DNA from: Arachis hypogaea
Taxonomy: Eukaryota; Streptophyta; Magnoliopsida; Fabales; Fabaceae
Length of the DNA: 64,000 nucleotides
Reading direction: 5' to 3'
NCBI RefSeq assembly: GCF_003086295.3
Contig: NC_092051.1
Coordinates: 72,293,772-72,357,771 of the forward strand
The notes beneath the pieces were generated by a model. That model made no database searches and was not told the DNA's origin. It worked only from the letters and a program-made list of their open reading frames with translations. Both the position numbers and the translations under genes were made by a program. The first letter of the stretch is position 1; each line of letters begins with the position of its first letter. Positions 1 through 13,000 of the stretch are shown one piece after another.

Positions 1-13
1 TTTTAGGTTTTTT

Positions 14-1013
14 NNNNNNNNNNNNNNNNNNNNNNNNNNNNNNNNNNNNNNNNNNNNNNNNNNNNNNNNNNNNNNNNNNNNNNNNNNNNNNNNNNNNNNN
101 NNNNNNNNNNNNNNNNNNNNNNNNNNNNNNNNNNNNNNNNNNNNNNNNNNNNNNNNNNNNNNNNNNNNNNNNNNNNNNNNNNNNNNNNNNNNNNNNNNNN
201 NNNNNNNNNNNNNNNNNNNNNNNNNNNNNNNNNNNNNNNNNNNNNNNNNNNNNNNNNNNNNNNNNNNNNNNNNNNNNNNNNNNNNNNNNNNNNNNNNNNN
301 NNNNNNNNNNNNNNNNNNNNNNNNNNNNNNNNNNNNNNNNNNNNNNNNNNNNNNNNNNNNNNNNNNNNNNNNNNNNNNNNNNNNNNNNNNNNNNNNNNNN
401 NNNNNNNNNNNNNNNNNNNNNNNNNNNNNNNNNNNNNNNNNNNNNNNNNNNNNNNNNNNNNNNNNNNNNNNNNNNNNNNNNNNNNNNNNNNNNNNNNNNN
501 NNNNNNNNNNNNNNNNNNNNNNNNNNNNNNNNNNNNNNNNNNNNNNNNNNNNNNNNNNNNNNNNNNNNNNNNNNNNNNNNNNNNNNNNNNNNNNNNNNNN
601 NNNNNNNNNNNNNNNNNNNNNNNNNNNNNNNNNNNNNNNNNNNNNNNNNNNNNNNNNNNNNNNNNNNNNNNNNNNNNNNNNNNNNNNNNNNNNNNNNNNN
701 NNNNNNNNNNNNNNNNNNNNNNNNNNNNNNNNNNNNNNNNNNNNNNNNNNNNNNNNNNNNNNNNNNNNNNNNNNNNNNNNNNNNNNNNNNNNNNNNNNNN
801 NNNNNNNNNNNNNNNNNNNNNNNNNNNNNNNNNNNNNNNNNNNNNNNNNNNNNNNNNNNNNNNNNNNNNNNNNNNNNNNNNNNNNNNNNNNNNNNNNNNN
901 NNNNNNNNNNNNNNNNNNNNNNNNNNNNNNNNNNNNNNNNNNNNNNNNNNNNNNNNNNNNNNNNNNNNNNNNNNNNNNNNNNNNNNNNNNNNNNNNNNNN
1001 NNNNNNNNNNNNN
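14..1013. other. Assembly gap, exactly 1000 N
   Basis: One run of N of exactly 1000 bases, a conventional placeholder length, so the true distance is probably unknown. Telomere-variant satellite is present on both sides (bases 1-13 and from 1014, both T-rich with TTTTAGG), so the gap lies inside the array and most likely hides more of it. Confidence 0.98.
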
Positions 1014-3232
1014 TTTTAGGTTTTTAGGTTTTTTTTTCTAGGTTTTTAGGTTTTTAGGGTTTTCTAGAGTTTTTATGGTTTTCTATGTTTTTAGGTTTCT
1101 GGGTTTTTAGGTTTTTTAGGAGTTTTACGATTCTCTAGGGTTTTAGGGTATTTTATAGTTTTGTAGGGTTTGTTAGAATTTTCTAGAGTTTTTAGGGTTT
1201 TTTAGGGTTTTCTAGGGTTATTAGGGTTTTCTATGATTCTTTAGGGTTTTCTAGTGGTTTTTAGAGTTTTTTAGTGTTTTTAGGATTTTCTAAGGTTTTT
1301 AGTCTTTTTAAGGATTTCTTAGAGTTTTTTAGGATTTTTTAGGGTTTTTAGGGGGTTTTTAGGGTTTTTTAGGGTTGTTTAGGATTTTTTTACGGTTTTT
1401 TAGGATTTTTCTAGGGATTTTAGGATTTTTTAGAATTTTCTAGGGTTTTTTAGGGTTTTTAGGATTTTTTTAGTGTTTTATAGGTTTTTTAGCGTTATTT
1501 AGGGTTTTTAGTATTTTTTACGATTTTCTAGAGTTTTTAGGGTTTTTAAAGGTTTTTTAGGGTTTTTAGGGATTTGTAGGGTTTTTTTTAGGGTTCTCTA
1601 GGGTTTTTAGGATTTTTTAGGATTTTCTAGTATTTTTTAGGTTTTTTAGGGTTTTCTATGATTCTTAGGGTTTTTTTAGGCATTTTTAGGGTTTTTTAAG
1701 TTTTCTAGGATTTTTTAAGCTTTTTAGGATTTTCTATCGTTGTTAGGGTTTTTTAAGGTTTTCTATCGTTGTTATGGTTTTTTGTAGTTTTCTAGTGATA
1801 TTTAGGGTTTTTTAGGGTTTTCTAAGATTTTCTAGAATTTTTAGGGTTTTTAAGGGTTTTCAATGGTTTTTAGTATTTTTTTAGGGTTTTTAACCCAAAA
1901 ACTATATAGAAATACTAAAAAACCCTACAAAACCCTAGAAAACGCGAGAAAAACCCTAAAATCCCTAAAAAAATCCTAGAAATTCCTAAAAAACCTTAGA
2001 AAACCTAAAAACCCTAGAAAACCCTAAAAAATCCTAGAAAATGAGAAAAAACCCTGGAGAATTCTAAAAAACCCTAGAAATCACTAAAAACCCTAGAAAA
2101 TCCTAAAAACCCTAGAAATTCCTAAAAAAACCCTAGAAAACCCTAAAAAACTCTAACAACCCTAGAAAATCCTAAAAAACGATAGAAAATCCTAAAAAAC
2201 TCTAGAAAACCCTAAAAAACTCTAAGAACTCTAGAAAACCCTAAAAAACCCCAAAAACTCTAGAAAACCTTAGAAAACCATAATAAACCCAAAGAATCAC
2301 AGAAAACTATAAATAACCTAAAGAATCCTAGAAAACCCTAAAAAACACTGAAAACCCTAGAAAACCCTAAAAAACCTAAAAAAATCCTAGAAAACTCTAA
2401 AAAAATTTAAAACCCTAGAAAACCCTAAAAACCCATAAAAACCCTAGAAAACCATAAAAACTTTAGAAAATCCTAGAAAACCCTAAATACCTTAAAAAAC
2501 ACTAAAAAAACAACAAAATCTTAGAAAACGCCACAAAACCCAAGAAAACCTAGAAATACCTAAAAAATCCTAGAAAATGCTAAAAACCCATGAAAATCCT
2601 AAAAAACCCTAAAAAACACTAGAAAATCCTTAAAACTCTAAAAACTCTAGAAACACTAGAAAACACCAAAAAATCCTTGAAAATTGGAAAAAATCCTAGA
2701 AAACCTTAGAAAATGCTAAAAAACCCTAAAAACCCTAAAAAACCTTTAAAACCCTAAAAATCCGAGAAAACCCTAAAAAACTAAAATACCTAAAAAAATC
2801 CGAGAAAACCGTAAAAAATCCTAAAAATTCTAGAAAACCCTAGAAATCCAAAAACCTAAAAAACCCTAAATATCCCTTAAAACCTTAAAAATTCCTAAAA
2901 CCCCTAGAAAACCCTAAAAACACTAAAAACCCTAGAAAACTCTAAAAAACCTAAAAAAACCAAGAAAACCCTAGAAATCCGAAAAACCCTAGAAAAACCA
3001 TAAAACCCTAGAAAACCCTAGAAAACCCTAAAAAATTTAGAAACCCTAGAAAACCTTAAAAAACCCTAAGAAACCTTAAAACACTAAAAACCCTAGAAAA
3101 CCCTAAAAAAACTTTAGAAACCCTAGAAAACCTTAAAAACCCTAAGAAACCCTAAAAACACTAAAAACACAAGAAACCCCTAAAAACCCTAAAAAACTAA
3201 AAACCCAGGTAAACCCTAAAAAATCCTAAAAA
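1014..3232. repeat. Telomere-variant satellite, first inverted pair of blocks
   Basis: Degenerate 9-10 bp units. Bases 1014-1891 read as TTTTTAGGG and TTTTCTAGGG on the plus strand. At about 1892 the strand flips (TTTTTAACCC) and 1892-3232 reads as CCCTAAAAA and CCCTAGAAA. The block is therefore one large imperfect palindrome of two satellite arms. No gene is present; the short open frames are by-products of the low-complexity repeat. Confidence 0.93.
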
Positions 3233-6200
3233 CTTTTTTATGGTTATTTTAGCGCTTTCTAGGTTTTTAATGTTTTCTAGGGTTTTTAGGGTTTTATAGG
3301 GTTTTCTTGAGTTTTTAAGGTTTTCTAGGGTTTTTAGGGTATTCTGGGGTTTTTAGGGGTTTTTAGGAGTTTTTAGGATTCTCTAGGGGTTTTAGTGTAT
3401 TTTATAGTTTTGTAGGGTTTGTTAGAATTTTCTAGAGTTTTTAGGGTTTCTTAGGGTTTTCTAGGTTTGTTAGGGTTTTCTAGTGGTTTTTAGAGTTTTT
3501 TTGTGTTTTTAGGGTTTTTAGGATTTTTTAGGATTTTCTAGGGGCTTTTAGTTTTTTAGGGTTTTCTTGGGTTTTTAGTCTTTTTAAGGGTTTCTTAGAG
3601 TTTTTAAGGATTTTCTAGGGTTTTTAGGGGGTTTTTAGGGTTTTCTAGGGTTTTCTAGGATTGTTTAGGGTTTTTTTTACGGCTTTTAGGATTTTTCTAG
3701 GGATTTTTTAGGATTTTTTAGAATTTTCTAGGGTTTTTAGGATTTTTTTAAGTGTTTTATAGGGTTTTTAGCATTATTTAGGGTTTTTAGTATTTTTTAC
3801 GATTTTCTAGAGTTTTTAGGGTTTTTAAGGTTTTAAGGGTTTTTAGGGATTTGTAGGGTTTTTAGGGTTTTCTAGGGTTTTTAGGATTTTTTAGAATTGT
3901 TTAGGTTTTTTAGGGTTTTCTATGATTCTTAGGATTTTTTAGTGTTTTCTGGGGTTTTTAGGATTTTTTAGGGTTTTCTAGGAGTTTTTTGTTTTTTAGG
4001 GCTTTTAGGTTTTTCTTGGGTTTTTATTATTTTTAGGGTTTTCTATGGTTTTCTAGTGTTTTTTAGGGTTTTCTAGGGTTTTTAGGATTTTTCTAGGGTT
4101 TTCTAGTGTTTTTTAGGTTTTTAGGATTTTTAGAGTTTTCTAGGGTTTAGTGTTTTTTAGAGTTTTCTAGGGTTTTAGCATTTTTAGTGTTTTTTAGGGT
4201 TTTTAGTGTTTTTTAAGGTTTTATGGGTTTTAGGGTTTTCTCGGGTTTTTTAGGGTTTTCTAGGGTTTTTTAGGGTTTTGTAGGATTTTTTAAGTTTTTT
4301 AGGGTTTTCTATGATTCTTAGGGTTTTTAGGATTTTTTAGTGTTTTCTAAGGTTTTCTGGGGTTTTTTACGGTTTTCTAGGATTTTTTGCGATTTTCTAG
4401 GGTTTTCTAGAGTTTTAAGAGTTTTTTAGGGTTTTTAGGTTTTTCTTGGGTTTTTTTTTATTGTTTTTTAGGGTTTTCTATGGTTTTCTAGGGTTTTCTA
4501 GTGTTTTTTAAGATTTTCTAGGGTTTTTAGGATTTTTCTAGGGTTTTCTAGTGTTTTTTAGGTTTTTAGGAGTTTTTAGAGTTTTCTAGGGTTTTAGCAT
4601 TTTTAGGGTTTTTTAGGGTTTTTAGTGTTTTTTAAGGTTTTAAGGGTTTTTTAGGGTTTTTTAGGTTTTAGGGTTTTCTAGGGTTTTTAGGATTTTTTAG
4701 TGTTTTCTAGGATTTTTTAGGATTTTTTAGGTTTTTTAGGATTTTCTATGATTTAGGTTTTTTAGGATTTTCTTTGATTCGTAGGGTTTTTTTAGGATTT
4801 TTAGGGTTTTAAGTTTTCTAGTATTTTTTAAGCTTTTTAGGATTTTTTAGGGTTTTCTATCTTTGTTTGGGTTTTTTAAGGTTTTCTATCGTTGTTATGG
4901 TTTTTTGTATGGTTTTCTAGTGATTTTTAGGGTTTTTTAGGGGTTTCTAAGATTTTCTAGTATTTTTAGGGCTTTTAAGGGTTTTCTATGGTTTTTAGGG
5001 TTGTTTAGAGTTTTTAACCCAAAAAAACCCTAGAAAACGCGAGAAAAACCCTAAAACCCCTAAAAAAACCCTAGAAATTCCTAAAAAACCATAGAAAACC
5101 TAAAAACCCTAAAAAACCCTAGAAAACTCGAGAAACCCTAGAAAACCCTAAAAAATACTAGAAAATGCGAAAAAACCCTAGAGAATTCTAAAAAATCCAA
5201 AAAACTGTAAAAGACCCTAGAAAACCCTAAAAAACCCTAGAAGACAATAAAAAAAACTACAAAATCTTAGAAAACGCTACAAAACCCTAGGAAACCTAAA
5301 AATCCCTAGAAATCCCAAAAAAACCCTAGAAAATGCTAAAAACCCTAGAAAATCCTAGAAATCCCTAGAAAATCCTAAAAAACCCTAGAAAATCCTAAAA
5401 ACTCTAGAAAACCCTAGAAAACCCCAAAAAATCCTAGAAAACCGTAAAAAACCCTAGAAAACCTTAGAAAACGCTAAAAAACCCTAAAAAATCTAAAAAA
5501 ACCCTAAAAACCCTAAAAAATCTAGAAAACCCTAAAAAATCCTAAAAACCCTAGAAAAACTTAAAAAACACTAAAAATCTTAAAAAAACCCCCAAAAAAC
5601 TCTAGAAAACCCTAAAAAACCCTAAAACACCCTAAGAACACTAAAAAAACTAAAAAGCCTGAGAAAACGCTAGAAAATCCTAGAGAATCCTAAAAAACCC
5701 TAAAAAACTTTAAAAACCCTAGAAAACGCTAAAAATCCTAGAGAATCCTAAAAAACTCTAGAAAACCCTAAAAAAATCTTTGAAAACCCTAAAAACTATA
5801 GAAAACCCTAAACAACTCTAAGAACTCTAGAAAATCCTAAAAAACGCCAAAAAAAACCCTAGAAAACCTTAGAAAACCATAAAAAAATCCTGAGAATCAC
5901 AGAAAACCCTAAAAAACCTAAAAGATCCTAGAAAATCATAGAAAACACTAAAAACCCTAGAAAACCATAAAAAAATTTTAAAATCCCTAGAAAATCCTAG
6001 AAAACCCAAAAAACCCTAAAAACCCTAGAAAACCCTAAAATCCCCTAAAAACCCTAGAAAACCATAAAAACTTTAGAAAATCCTAGAAAATCTTAAATAC
6101 CCTAAAAAATCCAAAAAACTTTAAAAGACTCTAGAAAACCTTAGAAAACCGTAGAAAACCCTAAAAAAACTACAAAATCTTAGAAAACGTTACAAAATCC

Positions 6201-7217
6201 TAGAAAACCTAAAAATTCCTAGAAATCCCTAAAAACCCTAGAAAACGCTAAAAAACCTAGAAAATCCTAAAAAACCCTAGAAAACCCTAAAAAACACTAG
6301 AAAACCCTAAAAACTCTAAAAATTCTACAAATCCTAGAAAACCGTAAAAAATCGTAAAAGACCCTAAAAAATCATAGAAAACTATAAAAAATCTAAAAAA
6401 CCCAAAAAACCCTAAAAAACCCTATAAAACCCTAAAAGATCCTAAAAACCCTAGAAAAACCTAAAAAACACTAAAAACCCTAAAAAAACCTAAAAACCCT
6501 AGAAAACCCTAAAAAAATCCTAAAACACCCTTAGAACACTAAAAAAACTACAAAACCTGAGAAAACGCTAGAAAACCCTAGAGAATCCTAAAATACCCTA
6601 GAAAACCCTAGAAATCCCTAAAAACCCTAGAAAACGCTAAAAACCCTAGAGAATCCTAAAAAACCCTAGAAAATCCTAGAAATCCCTAAAAACCCTAGAA
6701 AATGCTAAAAACCCTAGAGAAACCTAAAAAACCCTAGAAAACCCTTAAAAACCCTTGAAAACCCTAAAACACTCTAACAACCCTATAAAATGCTAAAAAA
6801 GCCTAGAAAATCCAAAAAACCCTAAAAACCCTAGAAAACCGTAAAAATCCTAGAAAACCATAACCTAAGAAAATCCTAGAAAGCCCTAAATACCCTAAAA
6901 ATCCAAAAAACTTTAAAAGACCCTAGAAAACCGTAAAAAACCCTGAAAACACTAAAAAAACTACAAAATCTTAGAAAACGCTACAAAACCCTAGGAAACC
7001 TAAAAATCCCTAGATATCCCTAAAAAATCCTAGAAAATACTAAAAACCCTAGAAAATCCTAAAAAACCCTAAAAATCCCTAAAAACCCTAGAAAACCCTA
7101 AAAACTCTAAAAACTCTAGAAAACCCTAGAAAACCCCAAAAAATCCGAGAAAACCCTAAAAAACCCTAGAAAACTTAGAAAACCCTAAAAACCCGAGAAA
7201 ACCCTAAAAAACCCTAG
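3233..7217. repeat. Telomere-variant satellite, second inverted pair of blocks
   Basis: The plus-strand arm (TTTTTAGGG type) runs 3233-5016 and the flipped arm (CCCTAAAAA type) 5017-7217. The turn at 5016 sits in the same local sequence as the turn at 1891 (TTTTTAACCC followed shortly by GAAAACGCGAG), so this pair is a longer duplicate of the first. Inside the flipped arm a longer-range repeat is visible: the marker AAAATCTTAGAAAACG occurs at 2515 (first pair), 5261, 6174 and 6965, and GAGAAAACGC at 5661, 6559 and again at 7978. This gives a secondary period of roughly 0.8-0.9 kb. Confidence 0.92.
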
Positions 7218-8089
7218 ACCCTATGGGTTTTCTAGGGTTTTTTAGGGTTTTTTAGGGTTTTCTAGGGTTTTTTTAGGATTTTTTAGGGTTTTCTAGCATT
7301 TTTTAGGTTTTTAGAGTTTTCTATGATTCTTAGGGTTTTCTACGGTTTTTTATGGTTTTCTATGGCTTTTTGGGGTTTTCCAGGGTTTTCTAGAGTTTTT
7401 AGAGTTTTTTAGGATTTTTAGGATTTTCTAGGGTTTTCTAGGAGTTTTTAGGTTTTTTTTTACGGTTTTTAGGATTTTTCTAGGGATTTTAGGATTTTTT
7501 TAGGGTTTTCTAGGGTTTTCTGGGTGTTTTAGTGTTTTCTAAGGTTTTTAGTGTTTTTTAGGATTTTTAGTGTTTTTTACGGTTTTCTAGAGTTTTTAGG
7601 GTTTTTTAAGGTTTTAAGCGTTTTTAGGGATTTATAGGGTTTTTTAAGGTTTTTTAGTGTGTTCTAGAGTTTTTAAGATTTTTTAGGGTTTTCTAGGACT
7701 CCTTTAGGTTTTTTAGGGTTTTCCATGATTCTTAGGATTTTTTTAGTGTTTTCTAAGGTTTTCTGGGGTTTTTTTACGGTATTCTAGGGTTTTTCGCGGT
7801 TTTCTAGAGTTTTAAGAGTTTTTTAGGGTTTTCTAGGGTTTTTAGGATTTTTTAGGGCTAGACAACGTAAAAAAAATAAAAAAATAAAAATAAAAAAACC
7901 CTAAAAAATCCTAAAAACCCAAAAAACCCTAAAAAACCCTAAAACACCCTAAGAACACTAAAAAAACTACAAAACCTGAGAAAACGCTAGAAAATCCTAG
8001 AGAATCCTAGAAAATCCTAGAAATCCCTAAAAACCCTAGAAAACGCTAAAAACCCTAGAGAATCCTAAAAATCCCTAAAAAACCCTTGA

Positions 8090-8094
8090 AAACC
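8090..8094 (+). other. Target site duplication (left), AAACC
   Basis: AAACC directly before the TG of the solo LTR; the identical five bases follow the LTR at 8885-8889. Confidence 0.85.
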
Positions 8095-8884
8095 TGATAC
8101 GTGCTCAGGAGGGCATCTTTGTCATTTTGGAGTTAAGGGGCAGAATAGTAATCTTGTCATATTCAAGGATCTGAATACTAGAAGAATTGTACCATGCCAG
8201 TCTTGGACATTAAGAAGACCAAGAGTCTGTCTCAAAAACAGTGGTACTGAAAGGGCAACAATTCATAAGGCCCATTCGGAAAAGGCAGGACAACTAGAAG
8301 TCCAATAAAGCTTTTCAAATTCAATGGGAGGCATAATTTTTATTAATTTTCGAATTTTAGTAATTTATTTTTAATTTATTTTGATATTAGAGTTTGTTGG
8401 AAGATTTGATTTACTTCCGATTTGCTTAGTAGTATTTTTAGGAATTTTAAATTTAAATCAAATATGATCTAATCAATTAAGATCAAATCTGATTTAAATT
8501 AGTTATCATATCTTTAGGATTTTAAAATTTAAATCAAATCTGATTTAAATTAGTTATCTTATCTTTTAGTTAGTTTGTTAGGAGCCTATTTAAACACCTC
8601 TGGTGAGACCATTTGAAATAACTTTTGATGAATAAATTTCAGTTGCTTTTAAGCACGTTGTTATTGTGTGATTAAGTGAGGTGAGTGATTTGCTTCGCTT
8701 GTTGCATGGAGAAAATTGAATGATTCAATTTTCATCCCTCTGATCTAGGTTGTCAAGGACAAGTTCTTTGAAGGTCTAGTAGGGAATCCTTTCCGGTGAC
8801 CTAGGTTGCTAAGAACATGTATCTTAGAGGTCTAGTAGGAAAAAAAAAACCCTTTATCTATCATTGTGTTTTAAATCCTTATCA
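8095..8884 (+). mobile_element. Solo LTR, 790 bp, inserted in the telomere-variant satellite
   Basis: A single-copy-looking island bounded by the inverted ends TGATA and TATCA and by a perfect 5 bp duplication AAACC, which is the signature of an LTR retrotransposon insertion. No internal domain is present, so it is a solo LTR left by recombination between the two LTRs. It reads in the plus direction: a TATA-like CTATTTAAAC at 8586-8595 is followed by a polyadenylation-like AATAAA at 8631-8636. Two close copies of a stretch containing CAAATCTGATTTAAATTAG lie in the U3-like part around 8485-8560. I cannot assign its superfamily from the LTR alone. Confidence 0.87.
8586..8595 (+). promoter_or_regulatory. 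TATA-like box of the solo LTR
   Basis: CTATTTAAAC, 36 bases before an AATAAA at 8631, in the usual order of an LTR promoter and its polyadenylation signal. Activity cannot be judged from sequence. Confidence 0.5.
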
Positions 8885-8889
8885 AAACC
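8885..8889 (+). other. Target site duplication (right), AAACC
   Basis: Matches 8090-8094 exactly and fixes the right end of the solo LTR at 8884. Confidence 0.85.
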
Positions 8890-10012
8890 CTAAAAAACTC
8901 TATGAACGCTAGAAAACCCCAAAAAAAGCCTAGAAAACCCTAAAAAACACTGAAAATCCTAGAAACCCGAAAAAACCTAAAAAACCCTAGAAAACCCTAA
9001 AAAAATCTTAAAAACCCTAGAAAACCCAAAAACACCCTAGAAAACCCTAAAAACTCCTAAAAACCCTAGAAAACCATAAAAACTTTAGAAAATTCTAGAA
9101 AACCCTAAATACCCTAAAAAACCCTAGAAAACCCAAAAAACCCTAAAAATCCTAGAAAACCCTAAAAACCCCTAAAAATCTTAGGGTTTTCTAGAGGTTT
9201 TTACGGTTTTAAGAGTTTTTAGGTTTTTTAGGATTTTTTGGGTTTTTTAGGGTTTTCTAGGGTTTTTAGTATTTTTTAGGTTTTTTAGTGTATTCTAGTA
9301 TTTTTTACGGTTTTGGGGTTTTGGGATTTTCTAGGGTTTTCTAGAGTTTTTAGAGTTTTTTTTTGGTTTTCTAGGGTTTTTTTAGGATTTTCTAGGGTTT
9401 TTAGCATTTTCTGGGATTCTTAGGGTTTTTTAGGGTTTTCTTGGGTTTTTAGGGTTTTTAAGGTTTTAAGGGTTTTTTTGGATTTTCTAGGGGTTTTTAT
9501 GGTTTTTTAAGGTTTTAAGGGTTTTTATGGTTTTCTAGGGTTTTTTAGGATTTTTTAGGATTTTCTAGGATTTTTTTTAGGATTTTTTAGGGTTTTCTAA
9601 GATTTTTTAGGTTTTTAGAGTTTTCTATGATTCTTAGGGTTTTTTAGGGTTTTCTACAGTTCTTTACAGTTTTCTATGGTTTTTTGGGGTTTTCTAGAAT
9701 TTTTAGAGTTTTTTAGAGTTTTTAGGGTTTTCTAGGATTCTTTAATGTTTTTTTACGGTTTTTAGGATTTTTCTAGGGATTTTAGGATTTTTTAGGGTTT
9801 TCTAAGATTTTTTTAGAGTGTTTTTTTTTAGTGTTTTCTAAGGTTTTTAGCGTTTTTTTAGGGTTTTTAGTGTTTTTTACGGTTTTCTAGAGTTTTAAGG
9901 TTTTAAGCGTTTTTAGGGATTTGTAGGGTTTTTTAAGGTTTTTTAGTGTGTTCTAGGGTTTTTAAGATTTTATAGGGTTTTCTAGGATTTCTTTAGGTTT
10001 TTTAGGGTTTTA

Positions 10013-13000
10013 ACCCTAAAGCCTAAACCCTAAACTATAAACACTAAACACTAAACACAAAACCATAAACCCTCAACCCCAAACCATAAACCCTAAATCC
10101 TAAATACTACACCCTAAACCCTAAACAACAAACCCTAAGCCTAAACCCTAAACCATAAACCCTAAACCACAAAACCCAAAGCCTAAACCCTAAATGATAA
10201 ATCCTAAACGATAAACCCTAAAGCCTAAACCATAAACCATAAACCCTCAAACCCAAACCATAAACCCTAAACCCTAAACTACTCCGTAAGACATAAACCA
10301 CAAACCCTAAAGTCCAAAGCCTAAACCCTAAACGCTAAACCCTAAACCCTCAACCCTCAACCCTAAACCTTAAACCCTAAACCCTTAATCCTCAACCCTC
10401 CACCCCAAACCCCAAATGCTAAATGCTAAACCACAAACCGTAACCCCTAAACCATAAACCCTAAGGCCTAACCCCCAAACCCTAAACCATAAACCCTAAA
10501 TCCTAAATCCTAAACCCTAAATTTCAAATCCTAAATCCTAAACCGTAAATCACAATCCCTAAACCCTAAACCATTAACCATCAACCCAACATCCTAAACC
10601 CCAAACCCTAAACCATAAACTCCAAACCCTCAACCCTAAACCCTCAACCCTAAACCATACACCCTAAACCATAAACCCTAAACCGCTAAACCCTAAACCA
10701 CAAACCATAAAGCCTAAACCCTAATCCTTAAACCACAAACACTAAAACCTAAACCCTAAACTCTAAACCATAAACCATAAACCATAAACCCTCAACCCCA
10801 AACTATAAACCAAATATACAAAACCGTAAACCCTAAATCCTAAACCCTAAACCACAAACCCTAAAGCCTCAACCCCAAACTATAAACCATAAACCGTAAA
10901 GCCTACATCCTAAACACTAAACCACAAACCCTAAACCCTAAACCCTAAACCTTAAAGCCTAAAGCCTAGAGTCTAAACCCTAAACCGAAAACCCTCAACC
11001 CCAAACCATAAACGCTAAACCCTAAACCTACTCCCTAAGCCATAAACAACAAACCCTAAAGGTTAAACCCCTAAACCCTAAACCCTAAACCACAAACCCT
11101 AAAACCTAAACGCTAAACCATAAACCCTCAACCCCAAACCATAAACCCTAAACCCTACACCCTAAACCAGAAACCACAAACCGTAAAGCCTATACCCTAA
11201 ACTATAAACCATAAATAAACCATAAACCCTCAACCCCAAACCATAAACTCTAAACCTTAAATCCTACACCCTAAACACTAAACCCTAAACCCTTAACCCC
11301 AAACCAAAAACCCTAAACCCTACATCCTAAACCCTAAAGCACAAACCCTAAACCCGAAACTCTAAATCACAAATCATAAACCTTAAACCATAAAACCTAA
11401 ATCCTAAACCAAAAAACCTAAACCCTAAAACCACAAACCCTAAATCATAAACCCTCAAACCCAAACCATTATCCCTAAACCCTAAACCAAAAACCCTAAA
11501 CCCTAAACCATAAACCCTCAACACCAAACGATAAACCGTACCCCATAAACCCTACACCAAAAACCTTAAACCACAAACCCTAAAACCTAAACCCCTAAAC
11601 TATAAACCATAAACCCTAAACCCCAAACCATAAACCCTAAACCCTACACCCTAAACCATAAACCACAAACCCAAAACCCTAAACCATAGAACCTCAACCC
11701 CAAACCATACACCTTAAACCCTAAACCCTACAACCTAAACCATAAACCACAAACTCTAAAGCCTAAACCCGAAACTATAAACCCTAAACCCTAAACCATA
11801 AGCCATAAACCCCAAACCATAAACCTTCAACCATAAACCCTAAACCATAAACACAAAACCATAAACCATAAACCATAAACCCTCAACTATAAAGACTAAA
11901 CACAAAACCATAAACCAAAAACCCCAAACCATATACCCTAAATCCTAAACACTACACCCTAAACCCTAAACCACAAACCCAAAAGCCTAAACCCTAAACT
12001 ATAAACCCTAAACCACAAAACCCAAAGCCTAAACCCTAAATGATAAATCCTAAACCATAAACCCTAAAGCCTAAACCATAAACCATAAACCCTCAAACCC
12101 AAACCATAAACCCTAAACCCTAAACTACTCCGTAAGCCATAAACCACAAACCCTAAAGTCCAAAGCCTAAACCCTAAACGCTAAACCCTCAACCCTCAAC
12201 CCTAAACCTTAAACCCTAAACCCTTAACCCTCAACCCTCCACCCAAAACCCCAAATGCTAAATGCTAAACCACAAACCGTAACCCCTAAACCATAAACCC
12301 TAAGGCCTAACCCCCAAACCCTAAACCATAAACCCTAAATCCTAAATCCTAAACCCTAAATTTCAAATCCTAAAGCCTAAACCGTAAATCACAATCCCTA
12401 AACCTTAAACCATTAACCATCAACCCAACATCCTAAACCCCAAACCCTAATGCATAAACCCTAAACCATAAACTCCAAACCCTAAACCCTACACCCTAAA
12501 CCCTAAACCCTAAACCCTAAACCGCTAAACCCTAAACCACAAACCATAAAGCCTAGACCCTAATCCTTAAACCACAAACACTAAAACCTAAACCCTAAAC
12601 TCTAAACCATAAACCATAAACCATAAACCCTCAACCCCAAACTATAAACCAAATATACAAAACCGTAAACCCTAAATCATAAACCCTAAACCACAAACCC
12701 TAAAGCCTCAACCCCAAACTATAAACCATAAACCGTAAAGCCTACATCCTAAACACTAAACCACAAACCCTAAACCATAAACCCTAAACCTTAAAGCATA
12801 AACCCTAGAGTATAAACCCTAAACCCTAAACCCTCAACCCCAAACCATAAACGCTAAACCCTAAACCTACTCCCTAAGCCATAAACAACAACCCTAAAGG
12901 TTAAACCCCTAAACCCTAAACCCTAAACCACAAACCCTAAAACCTAAACGCTAAACCATAAACCCTCAACCCCAAACCATAAACCCTAAACCCTAAACCC

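Larger units (their letters stand above)
7218..10012. repeat. Telomere-variant satellite, third and fourth blocks, split by a solo LTR
   Basis: Plus-strand arm 7218-7857, flipped arm 7858-8094 and 8885-9181 (one arm interrupted by the solo LTR at 8095-8884), then a plus-strand arm 9182-10012. The two plus-strand arms are duplicates of each other: GAGTTTTCTATGATTCTTAG is at 7314 and 9618, and AAGCGTTTTTAGGGATTT at 7616 and 9905, an offset of about 2.3 kb. At 10012 the array stops and the 7 bp CCCTAAA array begins. Confidence 0.9.
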
